Shown here: positions 41,063 through 50,012 of the stretch, piece by piece
Numbering within the stretch: position 1 is the stretch's first letter
How the letters are laid out: each line of letters opens with the position of its first letter
Assembly (NCBI GenBank): GCA_016789955.1
Contig: JAEUPB010000018.1
Coordinates: 1 to 64,000 of the forward strand
DNA: 64,000 nucleotides
Direction of reading: 5' to 3'
Source of the DNA: Rubrivivax sp.
GTDB lineage: Bacteria; Pseudomonadota; Gammaproteobacteria; Burkholderiales; Burkholderiaceae_C
Notes under the pieces: generated by a model
What the model saw: the letters and a program-made list of their open reading frames with translations, nothing else
Database searches by the model: none
What the model was told of the DNA's origin: nothing
Position numbers and translations under genes: made by a program

Positions 41063-41296
41063 ATGGCACGCGTCTGCGAAGTCACGGGCAAGGGCCCGAT
41101 GGTGGGGAACAACGTTTCCCACGCGAACAACAAGACCAAGCGCCGGTTCCTGCCCAACCTGCACTATCGGCGCTTCTTCATCGAGGCCGAGAACCGCTGG
41201 GTGCGCCTGCGCGTGAGCAACGCCGCGCTGCGCCTGATCGACAAGAAGGGCATCGACGTGGTCCTCGCCGACCTGCGCGCCCGCGGCGAAGCCTGA
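41063..41296 (+). CDS. rpmB: 50S ribosomal protein L28
   Basis: A 77-residue L28, the usual size: [20 protein letters not shown] at the N-terminus, [16 protein letters not shown], and [11 protein letters not shown] at the end. It is in the large ribosomal subunit. Operon with rpmG 13 bases later, the standard rpmBG pair. Confidence 0.98.
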   Translation: MARVCEVTGKGPMVGNNVSHANNKTKRRFLPNLHYRRFFIEAENRWVRLRVSNAALRLIDKKGIDVVLADLRARGEA

Positions 41297-41309
41297 ACGG
41301 AGAAACGCC

Positions 41310-41480
41310 ATGGCCACCAAAGGCGGACGCGAGAAGATCAAGCTCGAGAGCACGGCCGGCACCGGCCACTTCTACACGACGAGCAAGAACAAGAAGACCA
41401 CGCCCGAGAAGCTCGAGTTCCTGAAGTTCGACCCGAAGGCTCGCAAGCACGTCCTTTACAAGGAAACCAAGCTCAAGTGA
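41310..41480 (+). CDS. rpmG: 50S ribosomal protein L33
   Basis: A 56-residue L33 ([36 protein letters not shown]). It has no Cys at all, so it is the zinc-independent (C-minus) form. GGAGAAACGCC precedes the ATG. Last gene of rpmBG; a G+C hairpin follows between it and the convergent GGDEF/EAL gene. Confidence 0.97.
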   Translation: MATKGGREKIKLESTAGTGHFYTTSKNKKTTPEKLEFLKFDPKARKHVLYKETKLK

Positions 41481-41488
41481 CCGTCCGC

Positions 41489-41510
41489 CGGCCGGCGCCG
41501 CTGCCGGCCG
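41489..41510. terminator. Hairpin between convergent rpmG and GGDEF/EAL genes
   Basis: CGGCCGGC and GCCGGCCG form an 8-bp perfect stem with a 6-base loop, 8 bases after rpmG and 8 before the opposite stop. It could stop transcription from both sides; no T tract is present. Confidence 0.45.
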
Positions 41511-41518
41511 CCTGACGA

Positions 41519-43924
41519 TCAGTGCATCGCGAGGCCCGCCAGGGGCAGCCCGGGCGGGCTTCGGTGTTTCTGGGCCGGCGGCGGGGTCCATGCCCGCGCC
41601 CACGCGACGAACGCGTCGACCGGCAGCGGGCGGCTCAGGTGGTAGCCCTGCGCCTCGTCGCAGCCGAGCTCGTACAGCTGGTCGAGGATCTCGGCGTTCT
41701 CCACGCCCTCGGCCACCACCGACAGGCCGAGGTTGTGCGCAAGGTCCACGGTCGAGCGGACGATCTTCGCGTCGCCGTCCTCGCCGTCGGGCTGCACCAT
41801 CCCCATCACGAAGCTCTTGTCGATCTTCAGCTCATCCACCGGCAGCCGCTTCAGGTAGGCCAGCGACGAGTAGCCGGTGCCGAAGTCGTCGATCGAGAGC
41901 TTGAATCCGCGCGCGGCCAGGCGGTTGATCGTGGCTTCGGCGCGATCGGGGTCGTCCATGATCGCGCTCTCGGTGATCTCCAGGCAGAAGCCCGTCGCCG
42001 TGGCGCCGTGCCGCTTGAGGATCGCATCGAGCTTCTCGGGCAACTCCAGGTCGAGCAGGTCGCGCGTCGACAGGTTGACCGACACGCGCTGCACGCCGAG
42101 AGCCGACAGCATCGCGCGCTGCGAGGCGGCTTCCTCGAACATCCACAGCGTGAGCCGGCGCACGAAGCCGGTCTGCTCGGCGAACGGGATGAACTCCATC
42201 GGCGGCACCAGGCCGCGGCTCGGGTGCTGCCAGCGCACCAGCGCCTCGGCGCCGCACAGGGCGCCGTCGGCCACGGTGACCTTGGGCTGCAGGAACAGGC
42301 GCAGCTCGCCGCCCTCCACCGCGCGGCGCAGTTCCGACAGCAGCGAGAGCGTCTGCGTGCTGGCGTTGTCCAGCCGCGCGTCGTAGCGCATCGCGCCGCT
42401 GGCGCTGCGCTTGGCGGCGTACATCGCCACCTCGGCCCGCGACAGCAGCGTGTCGGCCTCGGCCGCGTGGGCCGGCCAGCAGGCGATGCCCACCGCCGCG
42501 CTGAGGTCGACCATCTGGTCCTCCAGCGTCAGCGGCGACGCGAACACGCTGGCGATGCGGTCGGCCACCGCCTGCGCCGCGTCGGCATCGGCCTGCGGCA
42601 GCAGCAGCGCGAACTCGTCGCCGGAGAGCCGCGCGATCATGTCGCCGTCGCGCACGGCGTGGTGCAGCCGTTCCGCGACGACCTTCAGAACCTGGTCGCC
42701 GAAGGCGTAGCCGAGCACGTCGTTGACGTGCTTGAAGCGGTCGAGGTCGAGCATCACCACGGCCAAGCCGTCGCCCGTGCCCGAGGCGGCGGTGATCTGC
42801 GCGCCGACGGCATCGCGGAACTGCAGCCGGTTGGGCAGGCCGGTGAGGCGGTCCCAGTAGGCGAGCTGGCGGATCTCGCGCTCGTTGGCGGCGATGTTGG
42901 TACGCATGTGCTCGAACGCGCGCGCGAGGTCGCCGATCTCGTCGCCGCGCCCGGTGCCCTGCAACGGCACGTCGTACTCGCCGCGGCCCAGCCGGTCGCT
43001 CGCGTGCACCAGCGAGCTCAGCGGCCGCGTCACGCGCCGAGCCGACCAGGCGTTGCCCGCGCCGAAGAGCACCAGGCCCAGTAGCGTCAGGCCGCCGAGC
43101 AGCCACTCCAGGTCGCGGTAGGGCGCGATGGCCTGCTCCAGCGGCGCGGCCAGCTGCAGCACCACGCTGCCGTCCGGCCCCGAAGACACGGGCACGCCAT
43201 GCTGGCTCCAGGAAGACGACTCTGGCGTCACGTCCGCGAGCGACAGCTCGCGGGCCGCGCTGTCGGCAGGCAGGCTCGTGTACAGCAGCCGCGACGGCTG
43301 GCCCGGCGGGCGCAGCACCAGAGAGGCGTGCAGGCCCGACACGGCCTGCAGGTCATCGACCAGCGCGCTGCCGAGCGGAAAGCCCATCAGCACCCAGCCG
43401 ATCACGAGCGGCGAGCGCATCGGGGCCATCACGAACTGCATCGGCTGCTGCCCGACCATCACCACCGTGCCGCCTCGGTCGCGCAGCATGGGCGCGATCG
43501 CGCCGACGGCCCGGGCGACACCGTCGTCGAGGTCCTGTGCCGCCACCTTCACGCGCATCTGCGTGTCCAGCAGCAGCGCGACTTCGGCGCCGATGCGTTC
43601 GCCATGGTTGTCCAGCGCCGAGGCGATCGTGGCGCGGTCGTGGCTGCCGACCGCGGAACGGAAGCCATAGTCGGCGGCGAGCAGCTCGGCGCTCTGCGCC
43701 AGCTTGGCCCCGCGCTGCTCCAGCAGCCGCGTCCAGATGCGTGCGCCAACCTGCAGCTGCGCGTCGAGTTGCTGGCGCGCATTGCGATCGATGTTGGCGC
43801 GGGTCACGAGCAGGCTCGCGGCCTGCACGACCAGCAGCAGCACCAGCGACACCAGCACCATGCGGCTGGACAGCCGCCAGCGGTCGATGCCCAGGCGAGT
43901 GCGCCAGGCGGCAGCAGGGGTCAT
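41519..43924 (-). CDS. Membrane GGDEF-EAL cyclic-di-GMP turnover protein
   Basis: An 801-residue protein. Membrane helix (MVLVSLVLLLVVQAASLLV, ~21-40), a periplasmic sensor (~45-275, CACHE-like, not assigned), a second helix (WLLGGLTLLGLVLFGAG, ~280), a HAMP linker, GGDEF domain (~360-520) with motif SGDEF in place of GGDEF, and a C-terminal EAL domain (~535-785) with intact GAEALVRW, NLSTRDLL, LEITESA, DDFGTGYSS, KIDKSF and VAEGVE. So phosphodiesterase activity is likely; cyclase activity is less sure. Its ATG overlaps the cupredoxin-like gene's stop (ATGA), last in a three-gene operon. Confidence 0.93.
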   Translation of the reverse strand: MTPAAAWRTRLGIDRWRLSSRMVLVSLVLLLVVQAASLLVTRANIDRNARQQLDAQLQVGARIWTRLLEQRGAKLAQSAELLAADYGFRSAVGSHDRATIASALDNHGERIGAEVALLLDTQMRVKVAAQDLDDGVARAVGAIAPMLRDRGGTVVMVGQQPMQFVMAPMRSPLVIGWVLMGFPLGSALVDDLQAVSGLHASLVLRPPGQPSRLLYTSLPADSAARELSLADVTPESSSWSQHGVPVSSGPDGSVVLQLAAPLEQAIAPYRDLEWLLGGLTLLGLVLFGAGNAWSARRVTRPLSSLVHASDRLGRGEYDVPLQGTGRGDEIGDLARAFEHMRTNIAANEREIRQLAYWDRLTGLPNRLQFRDAVGAQITAASGTGDGLAVVMLDLDRFKHVNDVLGYAFGDQVLKVVAERLHHAVRDGDMIARLSGDEFALLLPQADADAAQAVADRIASVFASPLTLEDQMVDLSAAVGIACWPAHAAEADTLLSRAEVAMYAAKRSASGAMRYDARLDNASTQTLSLLSELRRAVEGGELRLFLQPKVTVADGALCGAEALVRWQHPSRGLVPPMEFIPFAEQTGFVRRLTLWMFEEAASQRAMLSALGVQRVSVNLSTRDLLDLELPEKLDAILKRHGATATGFCLEITESAIMDDPDRAEATINRLAARGFKLSIDDFGTGYSSLAYLKRLPVDELKIDKSFVMGMVQPDGEDGDAKIVRSTVDLAHNLGLSVVAEGVENAEILDQLYELGCDEAQGYHLSRPLPVDAFVAWARAWTPPPAQKHRSPPGLPLAGLAMH

Positions 43925-44538
43925 GGCGCCGCCTCGGCGAGTTCGACTGCGACGGCCAGCTGCGCGGTCTCGACGCGCAGGGGCCGCTCGATCGGCGTGG
44001 ATCCGACCGGCATCGTCGCGTGCCACGCCCGCAGGCGATAGCGCCCGGCGGGCACCGAGGGCAGCAGGAGCCGTCCTCCGGCGCCGGTGCGGCCGTACCA
44101 CGGCGTGTCGACCACCACCACCCAGGCGGCCATGGTGTCGTGGATGTTGCAGCCCAGCACCGCGATGCCGGGCTGGTCGAACACGACCGGATTGGCCGGC
44201 GTGCCGACGTAGAGCTTGATCTCGAAGCGCTTGACCGGCGAGAACGAGTAGACGTGGTGCCGCACCGTGTCACGGTTCGGGAAGCTCACCGCGGTGCCCA
44301 CCGGCACCACGGTCACGTCGGGCACGAAGCGCTTGTCGACCTGTGCGATCTCCGCGGGCGGCGCCGCGGCAGCGGCCCGGGCCGACTTGCCATCCAGCGG
44401 CTCGAGGAACACCACGGCGTTGTCGAGCGCCTTGCCGCCGGCAGCCGTCACGCGCACCTCCACCGGCGCCGCGCCCACGGCGGCCCAGCCGAGCGCGAGC
44501 GCGCCGGCCCAGGTGCGTGCCATGGCCCTGCGGATCAC
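43921..44538 (-). CDS. Cupredoxin-like secreted protein (methylamine-utilization-like)
   Basis: A ~205-residue exported protein with signal peptide (cleavage after GAAP, ~25). Residues ~30-190 look like a cupredoxin fold: GTAVSFPNRDTVRHHVYSFS (His) and AVLGCNIHDTMAAWV (Cys, His, Met) supply the set of type 1 copper ligands seen in plastocyanin-like proteins. Related proteins are annotated as methylamine utilization proteins. The GTG at 44538 overlaps the upstream stop (GTGA); an ATG at 44523 is an alternative. Its stop overlaps the GGDEF/EAL start. A possible copper or redox sensor partner for that protein (inference). Confidence 0.75.
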   Translation of the reverse strand: MIRRAMARTWAGALALGWAAVGAAPVEVRVTAAGGKALDNAVVFLEPLDGKSARAAAAAPPAEIAQVDKRFVPDVTVVPVGTAVSFPNRDTVRHHVYSFSPVKRFEIKLYVGTPANPVVFDQPGIAVLGCNIHDTMAAWVVVVDTPWYGRTGAGGRLLLPSVPAGRYRLRAWHATMPVGSTPIERPLRVETAQLAVAVELAEAAP

Positions 44539-45389
44539 GGCTCGATCGCCAGACCCCACAGCGCGCGCCCATCGCCCACCGTGCCGATGCGCGTGGCCCG
44601 GCCCGAGGCCAGGTCGACGAGGTGCAATGCCGTGCGGCCGCCCTGCTGCAGCGCGGCCAACGCCGTGTTGTCGATGTCGGCGATGTCGAACGACGCGCGG
44701 TCCACGGCCCCGGTGCCGAGCGGCCCCACCGTGTACAGGCGCCCGGTGTTCGGCGACACCGCAGGCTCGACGCCCTCGCGGCTGCCCTGCGTCACCAGCG
44801 TGCCCAGTGCCAGGTCGATCGCGTAGTTGGTCGTCAGCTTGTCGTTGCGCTTGTTGTAGGTGTAGGCCGCACCGGCGATGCGCGGCGCGCGGCCGGCATG
44901 GGGGTCGCCCGGGGCATAGGCCAGTGCCGGGTCGGTGGCTGCGACTGCGCCGGTGTCGGGATGCAGGCGCAGGTTCGAGCCATCGTCGGCGATCACGCGG
45001 ATGCGGTCGGCCACCGGGTTGAAGTCGACCTCGTGGCGGGCGGCGCTCAGCGGCGCGGGCTGCGTGCCGACGCGGGTCAGGCGGCCGCTCGCGGCGTCCA
45101 GCGTGTACAGCCGGCCCGAGGTCGAGAGCGCATACAGCACGCCGCGCGCGACGCGGAAGTCGATGCCGGCGAGCCTGTCGCCGGGCTCCAGGCCCGAGAG
45201 CGGCTTGCGGTCGAGGATGCGGCGCGGCTGGCCGGCGTTGAACCTGATCAGCTCGGCAGCGTCGGTCACCGCGTACACGGTTTCCTTGCGCGGCGGCCCT
45301 TCGGGTTCCTGGAGCGAGGCACATCCGGCCAAGGCCAGTGCGGCTGGCAGGATGGCAGTGGTCACGTGGGCGGCCAGGCGTCGGTACAT
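44535..45389 (-). CDS. DUF4394 lipoprotein
   Basis: A 284-residue protein with a lipobox (LALAGCAS, Cys at ~24), so a lipoprotein, probably in the outer membrane. The rest matches the DUF4394 family: repeated beta-propeller-like blades with LYALSTSGRLYTLDAASGRL, DFNPVADRIRVIADDGSNLR, read in parts, and NTGRLYTVGPLGTG. The function of this family is unknown. First gene of an operon with the cupredoxin-like and GGDEF/EAL genes, linked by GTGA and ATGA overlaps. Confidence 0.82.
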   Translation of the reverse strand: MYRRLAAHVTTAILPAALALAGCASLQEPEGPPRKETVYAVTDAAELIRFNAGQPRRILDRKPLSGLEPGDRLAGIDFRVARGVLYALSTSGRLYTLDAASGRLTRVGTQPAPLSAARHEVDFNPVADRIRVIADDGSNLRLHPDTGAVAATDPALAYAPGDPHAGRAPRIAGAAYTYNKRNDKLTTNYAIDLALGTLVTQGSREGVEPAVSPNTGRLYTVGPLGTGAVDRASFDIADIDNTALAALQQGGRTALHLVDLASGRATRIGTVGDGRALWGLAIEP

Positions 45390-45470
45390 CAGGGGTCCTC
45401 GTCGTGGGCGATCCCGGAGATATCGACCGCAACCGCGACAGGCTTGACCCGCTGCAACGCTGCGCCGCAA

Positions 45471-45499
45471 AGAAAAGCGCCCGCCGAAGCGGGCGTTTC
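45471..45499 (-). terminator. Intrinsic terminator of the desaturase gene
   Basis: On the minus strand: CGCCCGC, loop TTCG, GCGGGCG, then CTTTTCTTTG. A 7-bp G+C stem with a stable tetraloop and T-rich tail, 21 bases beyond the desaturase stop. One of the two clearest intrinsic terminators in the window. Confidence 0.85.
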
Positions 45500-45515
45500 T
45501 GCAGCGTGTGCTGAC

Positions 45516-46718
45516 TTATGCGTGTGCGGCGCGCAGCTTCAGTGAGAATTCCTGCAGCATCGCGATGCCACTCTCCTCGGCCTTGCGGCACCAGGCCTGC
45601 AGATCGGCGACGAGCTGATCGGCGGAGACGCCGGTGCGGGTCCACAGCAGGCGCAGTTCCTCGCGCATCGCCACCAGCTTGGCGAGCTGGGGGCTCTCGC
45701 CGAGCGCCACGGCAACCTGGGCCTTCAGCCTTTGCGGGATCTTGTCGTCGTCGCGGTGCAGCCAGCGCTTGGCCAGCACCAGGTCGCGGAAGTGCGTGGT
45801 GTTCTGGGCACCTTGGGCGCGCAGCCGCTCGAGCTCGCCAGCCACCGTGGCCCGCAGGCCGGCGGCGTACTTGGCCATCACTTCGTAGCGGTTGGCGATG
45901 ATCGCCTCCAGCGTCTTGCCGTCGGCCTGCGCCTTCACGGCGCCCAGCTCCAGCTTGGGCGGCGTCTTGCGCACCTTGGCCAGGCCCAGCAGTTCCAGGC
46001 CCCGGATGTAGACCCAGCCGATGTCGAACTCGTAGGGCTTCACCGACAGCTTGGCCGAGGTCGGGTAGGTGTGGTGGTTGTTGTGCAGTTCCTCGCCGCC
46101 GATGATCAGGCCCCACGGCGAGATGTTGGTCGACGCGTCGGCCGCCTCGAAGTTGCGGTAGCCCCACCAGTGGCCCAGGCCGTTGATGATGCCGGCGGCC
46201 GTGACCGGGATCCACAGCATCTGCACCGCGAACACGGTGATGCCGATGGCGCCGAACAGCAGCACGTCGATGGCCAGCATGACCATGATGCCGCCGTAGA
46301 TGTAGCGCGAGTACACGTTGCGCTCGAGCCAGTCGGCGGGCGTCTGGTGGCCGTACTTCGTGATCGTCTCGGTCACCTTCGCCTCGGCCCGGTACAGCTC
46401 GCTGCCCTGCAGCAGCACGGTGCGGATGCCACGCGTCACCGGGCTGTGCGGGTCATCCTCCGTCTCGCACTTCGCGTGGTGCTTGCGGTGGATGGCCACC
46501 CACTCCTTGGTGACCATGCCGGTGGTCAGCCACAGCCAGAAGCGGAAGAAGTGCGAGGGGATCGGATGCAGGTCGAGTGCACGATGGGCCTGCGACCGGT
46601 GCAGGAAGATCGTCACCGCGGCGATCGTGACGTGCGTCAGCGCCAGCGTGACCAGCACGATCTGCCACCACGTCAGGTCGAGCAGGCCGGTCGAGAGCCA
46701 GGAAATCAGCAGATCCAT
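45516..46718 (-). CDS. Acyl-CoA/fatty-acid desaturase (delta-9 type)
   Basis: A 400-residue membrane desaturase. Three His boxes bind the di-iron centre: HRSQAHR (~40), HRKHHAK (~78) and HNNHHT (~215). Hydrophobic pairs of helices lie between. After ~270 a charged helical extension of about 130 residues follows, which is long for the family but common in Burkholderiales proteins. It probably introduces a double bond into saturated acyl chains for membrane fluidity. The ATG at 46718 is chosen as the start of the conserved N-terminus. It ends in a strong terminator. Confidence 0.9.
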   Translation of the reverse strand: MDLLISWLSTGLLDLTWWQIVLVTLALTHVTIAAVTIFLHRSQAHRALDLHPIPSHFFRFWLWLTTGMVTKEWVAIHRKHHAKCETEDDPHSPVTRGIRTVLLQGSELYRAEAKVTETITKYGHQTPADWLERNVYSRYIYGGIMVMLAIDVLLFGAIGITVFAVQMLWIPVTAAGIINGLGHWWGYRNFEAADASTNISPWGLIIGGEELHNNHHTYPTSAKLSVKPYEFDIGWVYIRGLELLGLAKVRKTPPKLELGAVKAQADGKTLEAIIANRYEVMAKYAAGLRATVAGELERLRAQGAQNTTHFRDLVLAKRWLHRDDDKIPQRLKAQVAVALGESPQLAKLVAMREELRLLWTRTGVSADQLVADLQAWCRKAEESGIAMLQEFSLKLRAAHA

Positions 46719-46802
46719 GTCGAGCAGTTCCACACCAGGGGTGCCGGATTGTAGGTGTCGCAATGTGACGTAGATGGTGGGAATTGCGGACAGGGCAAGG
46801 TG

Positions 46803-48065
46803 TCATTCCCGCAGCCAGATCGCCGCGAAGAAGCCGTCGGTTCGGTGCCGGTGCGGCCACAGGCGCAGGTGCGGGCCGTCGACCAGCGTCGACGCCTGCT
46901 CGATTCTGGCCGATGTGAGCGCCTCCTCCGCAGGCAGGATGCGCCATCCCGGACCGGCTGCCGCCGTGTGCGCCTCGACGATCGCCTCGTTTTCCGCCCG
47001 CAGCAGGCTGCAGGTGGCGTACACGAGCCGCCCGCCGGGCTTCACGAGCCGGGCGGCGCTGGCGAGGATGTCGCGCTGCTTGGCGGCCAGTTCGGCCACG
47101 CTGGTGGGCGACTGACGCCACTTCAGGTCGGGGTTGCGGCGCAGCGTGCCCAGCCCCGAGCACGGGGCGTCGACCAGCACGCGATCGATCTTGCCGGCCA
47201 GCCGCTTGATGCGGTCGTCGCGCTCGTGAGCGATCTGCACCGGGTACACGTTGGACAACCCGCTGCGTGCCAGCCGCGGCTTGAGAGCCGCCAGCCGGTG
47301 GCCGGACACGTCGAAGGCGTAGAGCCGTCCGGTGCTGCGCATCGCGGCGCCCAGCGCCAGCGTCTTGCCGCCGGCACCGGCGCAGAAATCCACCACCATC
47401 TCGCCGCGCCGCGGATCGGTGAGCAGCGCCAGCAGCTGGCTGCCTTCGTCCTGCACCTCGACCTCGCCCTGCGTGTAGACGTCGAGTCGGTTCAGCGCCG
47501 GCTTGCCGTCCACGCGCAGGCCCCACGGCGAGTACGGCGTGGGCTCGGCCGCGATGCCGGCCTGCTGCAGCGCCTGCTGAACCGCCTCGCGCCGCGACTT
47601 CAGCACGTTCACACGCAGGTCCAGCGGCGCCGGCTGCTCCAGCGCAGCCACCAGCGCCCAGAACGATCCGGCGTCCAGCGTCTCGCGCAGCGCGGTGCTC
47701 AGCCAGTCGGGCAGGTTGTGGCGCAGCTTCTCGGGCAGCGCCGACACGTCGACCGCCTGCGCGTGGGCCAGCCACTGCTGCTCCGGCTGCGACAGCCCGC
47801 CGCGCAGGTAGGTCGCCTCGCCCTGCCACGCCAGCATCGCCAGCCGCCGCTCCAGCGCGCCGCCGCCGCCCTGCGCCAGGTGCTGCCACAGCAGGCGCCG
47901 CCGCAGCACTGCGTACGTGGTCTCGGCCAGCGTGTGCCTTTCCCGGTGGCCGAGCGCCTTGTGCTGGCGGAAGAAGGCGCTGACGACGCCGTCGGCCGGC
48001 CGGTCCATCTTCAGCACGTCGCGCAGCAGTTGCGCGGTGAGGTCCAGCAATGCGGCGGGGTGCAT
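46803..48065 (-). CDS. rsmB: 16S rRNA (cytosine-C5) methyltransferase, RsmB family
   Basis: A 420-residue RsmB/NOP-family methyltransferase. The N-terminal ~140 residues are helical and lack the full NusB-like region's clear motifs. SAM-binding: VDFCAGAGGKTLALGA (~225-240) and YAFDVSGHRLAALKPR; catalytic residues in DAPCSGLGTLRRNPDLKW (~295-312) and YATCSLLRAENEAIV (~345-359), with both Cys of the PC and TC motifs. It modifies C967-equivalent of 16S rRNA if a true RsmB; another RNA m5C target is possible. Downstream of purN with a 33-base gap. Confidence 0.85.
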   Translation of the reverse strand: MHPAALLDLTAQLLRDVLKMDRPADGVVSAFFRQHKALGHRERHTLAETTYAVLRRRLLWQHLAQGGGGALERRLAMLAWQGEATYLRGGLSQPEQQWLAHAQAVDVSALPEKLRHNLPDWLSTALRETLDAGSFWALVAALEQPAPLDLRVNVLKSRREAVQQALQQAGIAAEPTPYSPWGLRVDGKPALNRLDVYTQGEVEVQDEGSQLLALLTDPRRGEMVVDFCAGAGGKTLALGAAMRSTGRLYAFDVSGHRLAALKPRLARSGLSNVYPVQIAHERDDRIKRLAGKIDRVLVDAPCSGLGTLRRNPDLKWRQSPTSVAELAAKQRDILASAARLVKPGGRLVYATCSLLRAENEAIVEAHTAAAGPGWRILPAEEALTSARIEQASTLVDGPHLRLWPHRHRTDGFFAAIWLRE

Positions 48066-48098
48066 GCGGCGGGTGGTGCGGCGAGGGCAGCCAGGCGG

Positions 48099-48725
48099 TC
48101 AGATGAGGAGCTGCGACGCGCCGTCGAGGTGGCGCACGCGCAGGCCGTCGACCTCCAGCCGGTCCTCGACGAACCAGCGCACGGCCTGCGGGTAGATCAC
48201 GTGCTCGGCCTGCAGCACGCGGGCGGCGAGACTGGCCTCGTCGTCGCCGGGCCGCACCGGCACGGCGGCCTGCATGACGATCGGGCCATGGTCGAGCTCG
48301 GCGGTGACGAAATGCACCGTCGCCCCGGCCACCTGGCAGCCCGCCTCCAGCGCGCGGCGGTGCGTGTGCAAGCCCGGGAAGGCCGGCAGCAGCGACGGGT
48401 GGATGTTCATCATGCGGCTGGCATAGCGCTGCACGAAGGGAGCGCCCAGCACGCGCATGAAGCCGGCCAGCAGCAGCAGGTCGGGGCGGTGGGCATCCAC
48501 CGCCTCGGCCAGCGCGGCGTCGAAGGCCTCGCGTGACGGGTAGGCCTTGTGGTCGACCACCGTGGTGGCGATGCCTTGGCGGGCGGCCCAGACCAGGCCG
48601 GCGGCGTCGGCGCGGTTGGCGATCACCGCCGCCACCTGCGCCGGCCAGCCCTCGCCGGCGCAGCGCTGGACGATGGCCTCCATGTTGGAGCCGCGGCCGG
48701 AGATCAGGATGACGATGCGCTTCAT
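48099..48725 (-). CDS. purN: Phosphoribosylglycinamide formyltransferase
   Basis: A 208-residue PurN, third step of purine synthesis (GAR to FGAR with 10-formyl-THF). N-terminal IVILISGRGSNMEAIV, active-site Asn/His in MMNIHPSLLPAFPGLHTH (~105-122) and Asp in ELDHGPIVMQAAVPV (~142-156). Length is normal. The ATG at 48725 is the conserved start; the frame is open further but runs through the divergent trpS gene. Confidence 0.96.
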   Translation of the reverse strand: MKRIVILISGRGSNMEAIVQRCAGEGWPAQVAAVIANRADAAGLVWAARQGIATTVVDHKAYPSREAFDAALAEAVDAHRPDLLLLAGFMRVLGAPFVQRYASRMMNIHPSLLPAFPGLHTHRRALEAGCQVAGATVHFVTAELDHGPIVMQAAVPVRPGDDEASLAARVLQAEHVIYPQAVRWFVEDRLEVDGLRVRHLDGASQLLI

Positions 48726-48803
48726 CGGAGGGCGGCAGTGTACGGAGAGCGACGACCCGAACCGCGAGACAATCGCCGGCTCTCCATCCCCGGCGCCCCT
48801 TCC

Positions 48804-50012
48804 ATGCGTTCCCGCGTCCTCTCTGGCATGCGCCCCACCGGCGCGATGCACCTCGGCCACTACCACGGCGCCCTGAAGAACTGGGTGCGCCTGCAGGACG
48901 ACCACGACTGCTTCTACTTCGTCGCCGACTGGCATGCGCTGACCACGCACTACGACGAGAAGGAGATCATCGAGCAGAACGTCTACGAGATGGTGATCGA
49001 CTGGCTGGCCGCGGGGCTGGACCCCGACAAGTCGACGATCTTCATCCAGAGCCGGCTGCCCGAGCACGCCGAGCTGTTCACGCTGCTGGCGATGACCACG
49101 CCGCTGGGCTGGCTGGAGCGCGTGCCGACCTACAAGGACCAGATCGAGAAGCTGAAGGACCGCGACCTCGCCACCTACGGCTTCCTCGGCTACCCGCTGC
49201 TGCAGGCCGCCGACATCCTCATGTACAAGGCGACGTACGTGCCGGTGGGTGGCGACCAGTCCTCGCACGTCGAGCTCACGCGCGAGGCGGCGCGCCGCTT
49301 CAACAACCTCTATGGCCGCTCGGCCGACGATGCCGCGCGTGCCTCCGCGGCGCTGGGCCGCATGACCAAGGACGACGCGCGCTACTTCGAGCGCCAGCGC
49401 AAGGCGTTCGGTGAGACCGGCTCGGCCGAGGCGCTGGCCAAGGGCGAGTCCATCCTCGCCAAGGCCGCCGCGAACGTGGCCGGCTGGGCCGTCGCCGACA
49501 CCGAGGTGCTGCTCGGCCAGCTGCGCGGCAGCGGCCGTGCCGTGCTCACCGAGCCGCAGGCGCTGCACACCGAGGTGGTCAAGCTGCCGGGGCTGGACGG
49601 CGAGAAGATGAGCAAGAGCTACGGCAACGCCGTGCTGATGCGCGACGACGCCGAGACGGTCGCCAAGAAGATCCGCGGCATGACCACCGACCCGGCGCGC
49701 GTGCGCCGCACCGACCCGGGCGACCCGCAGAAGTGCCCGGTGTGGGATTTCCACCGCATCTACAGCGACGCCGCCACGCAGGAGTGGGTGGTGAACGGCT
49801 GCACCAGCGCCAGCATCGGCTGCCTGGACTGCAAGCAGCCCGTGGTCGAGGCCATCCAGCGCGAGCAGGCCCCGTGGCGAGAGCGCGCCGCGGCCCTGCA
49901 GGCCGAGCCGAAGAAGGTGCACTGGATCGTCGAGATGGGCACCGAGCGCGCGCGCACGGTGGCGCGCCAGACGATGAAGGACGTGCGCGACGCGATGGGC
50001 CTGAGCTACTGA
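48804..50012 (+). CDS. trpS: Tryptophanyl-tRNA synthetase
   Basis: A 402-residue class I synthetase. HIGH-like motif in GAMHLGHYHGAL (~12-23) and the KMSKS loop GEKMSKSYGNAV (~263-274). It is longer than E. coli TrpS (334) with an additional C-terminal region (~340-400) carrying CTSASIGCLDCKQ, a Cys-rich patch that could bind metal; this extended form is common in betaproteobacteria. Charges tRNA-Trp. The next gene's ATG overlaps its stop by one base. Confidence 0.95.
   Translation: MRSRVLSGMRPTGAMHLGHYHGALKNWVRLQDDHDCFYFVADWHALTTHYDEKEIIEQNVYEMVIDWLAAGLDPDKSTIFIQSRLPEHAELFTLLAMTTPLGWLERVPTYKDQIEKLKDRDLATYGFLGYPLLQAADILMYKATYVPVGGDQSSHVELTREAARRFNNLYGRSADDAARASAALGRMTKDDARYFERQRKAFGETGSAEALAKGESILAKAAANVAGWAVADTEVLLGQLRGSGRAVLTEPQALHTEVVKLPGLDGEKMSKSYGNAVLMRDDAETVAKKIRGMTTDPARVRRTDPGDPQKCPVWDFHRIYSDAATQEWVVNGCTSASIGCLDCKQPVVEAIQREQAPWRERAAALQAEPKKVHWIVEMGTERARTVARQTMKDVRDAMGLSY

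Noticed and set aside
48726..49922. N-terminal extension of the purN frame
   Set aside because: Runs antisense through trpS; PurN homology begins at 48725.
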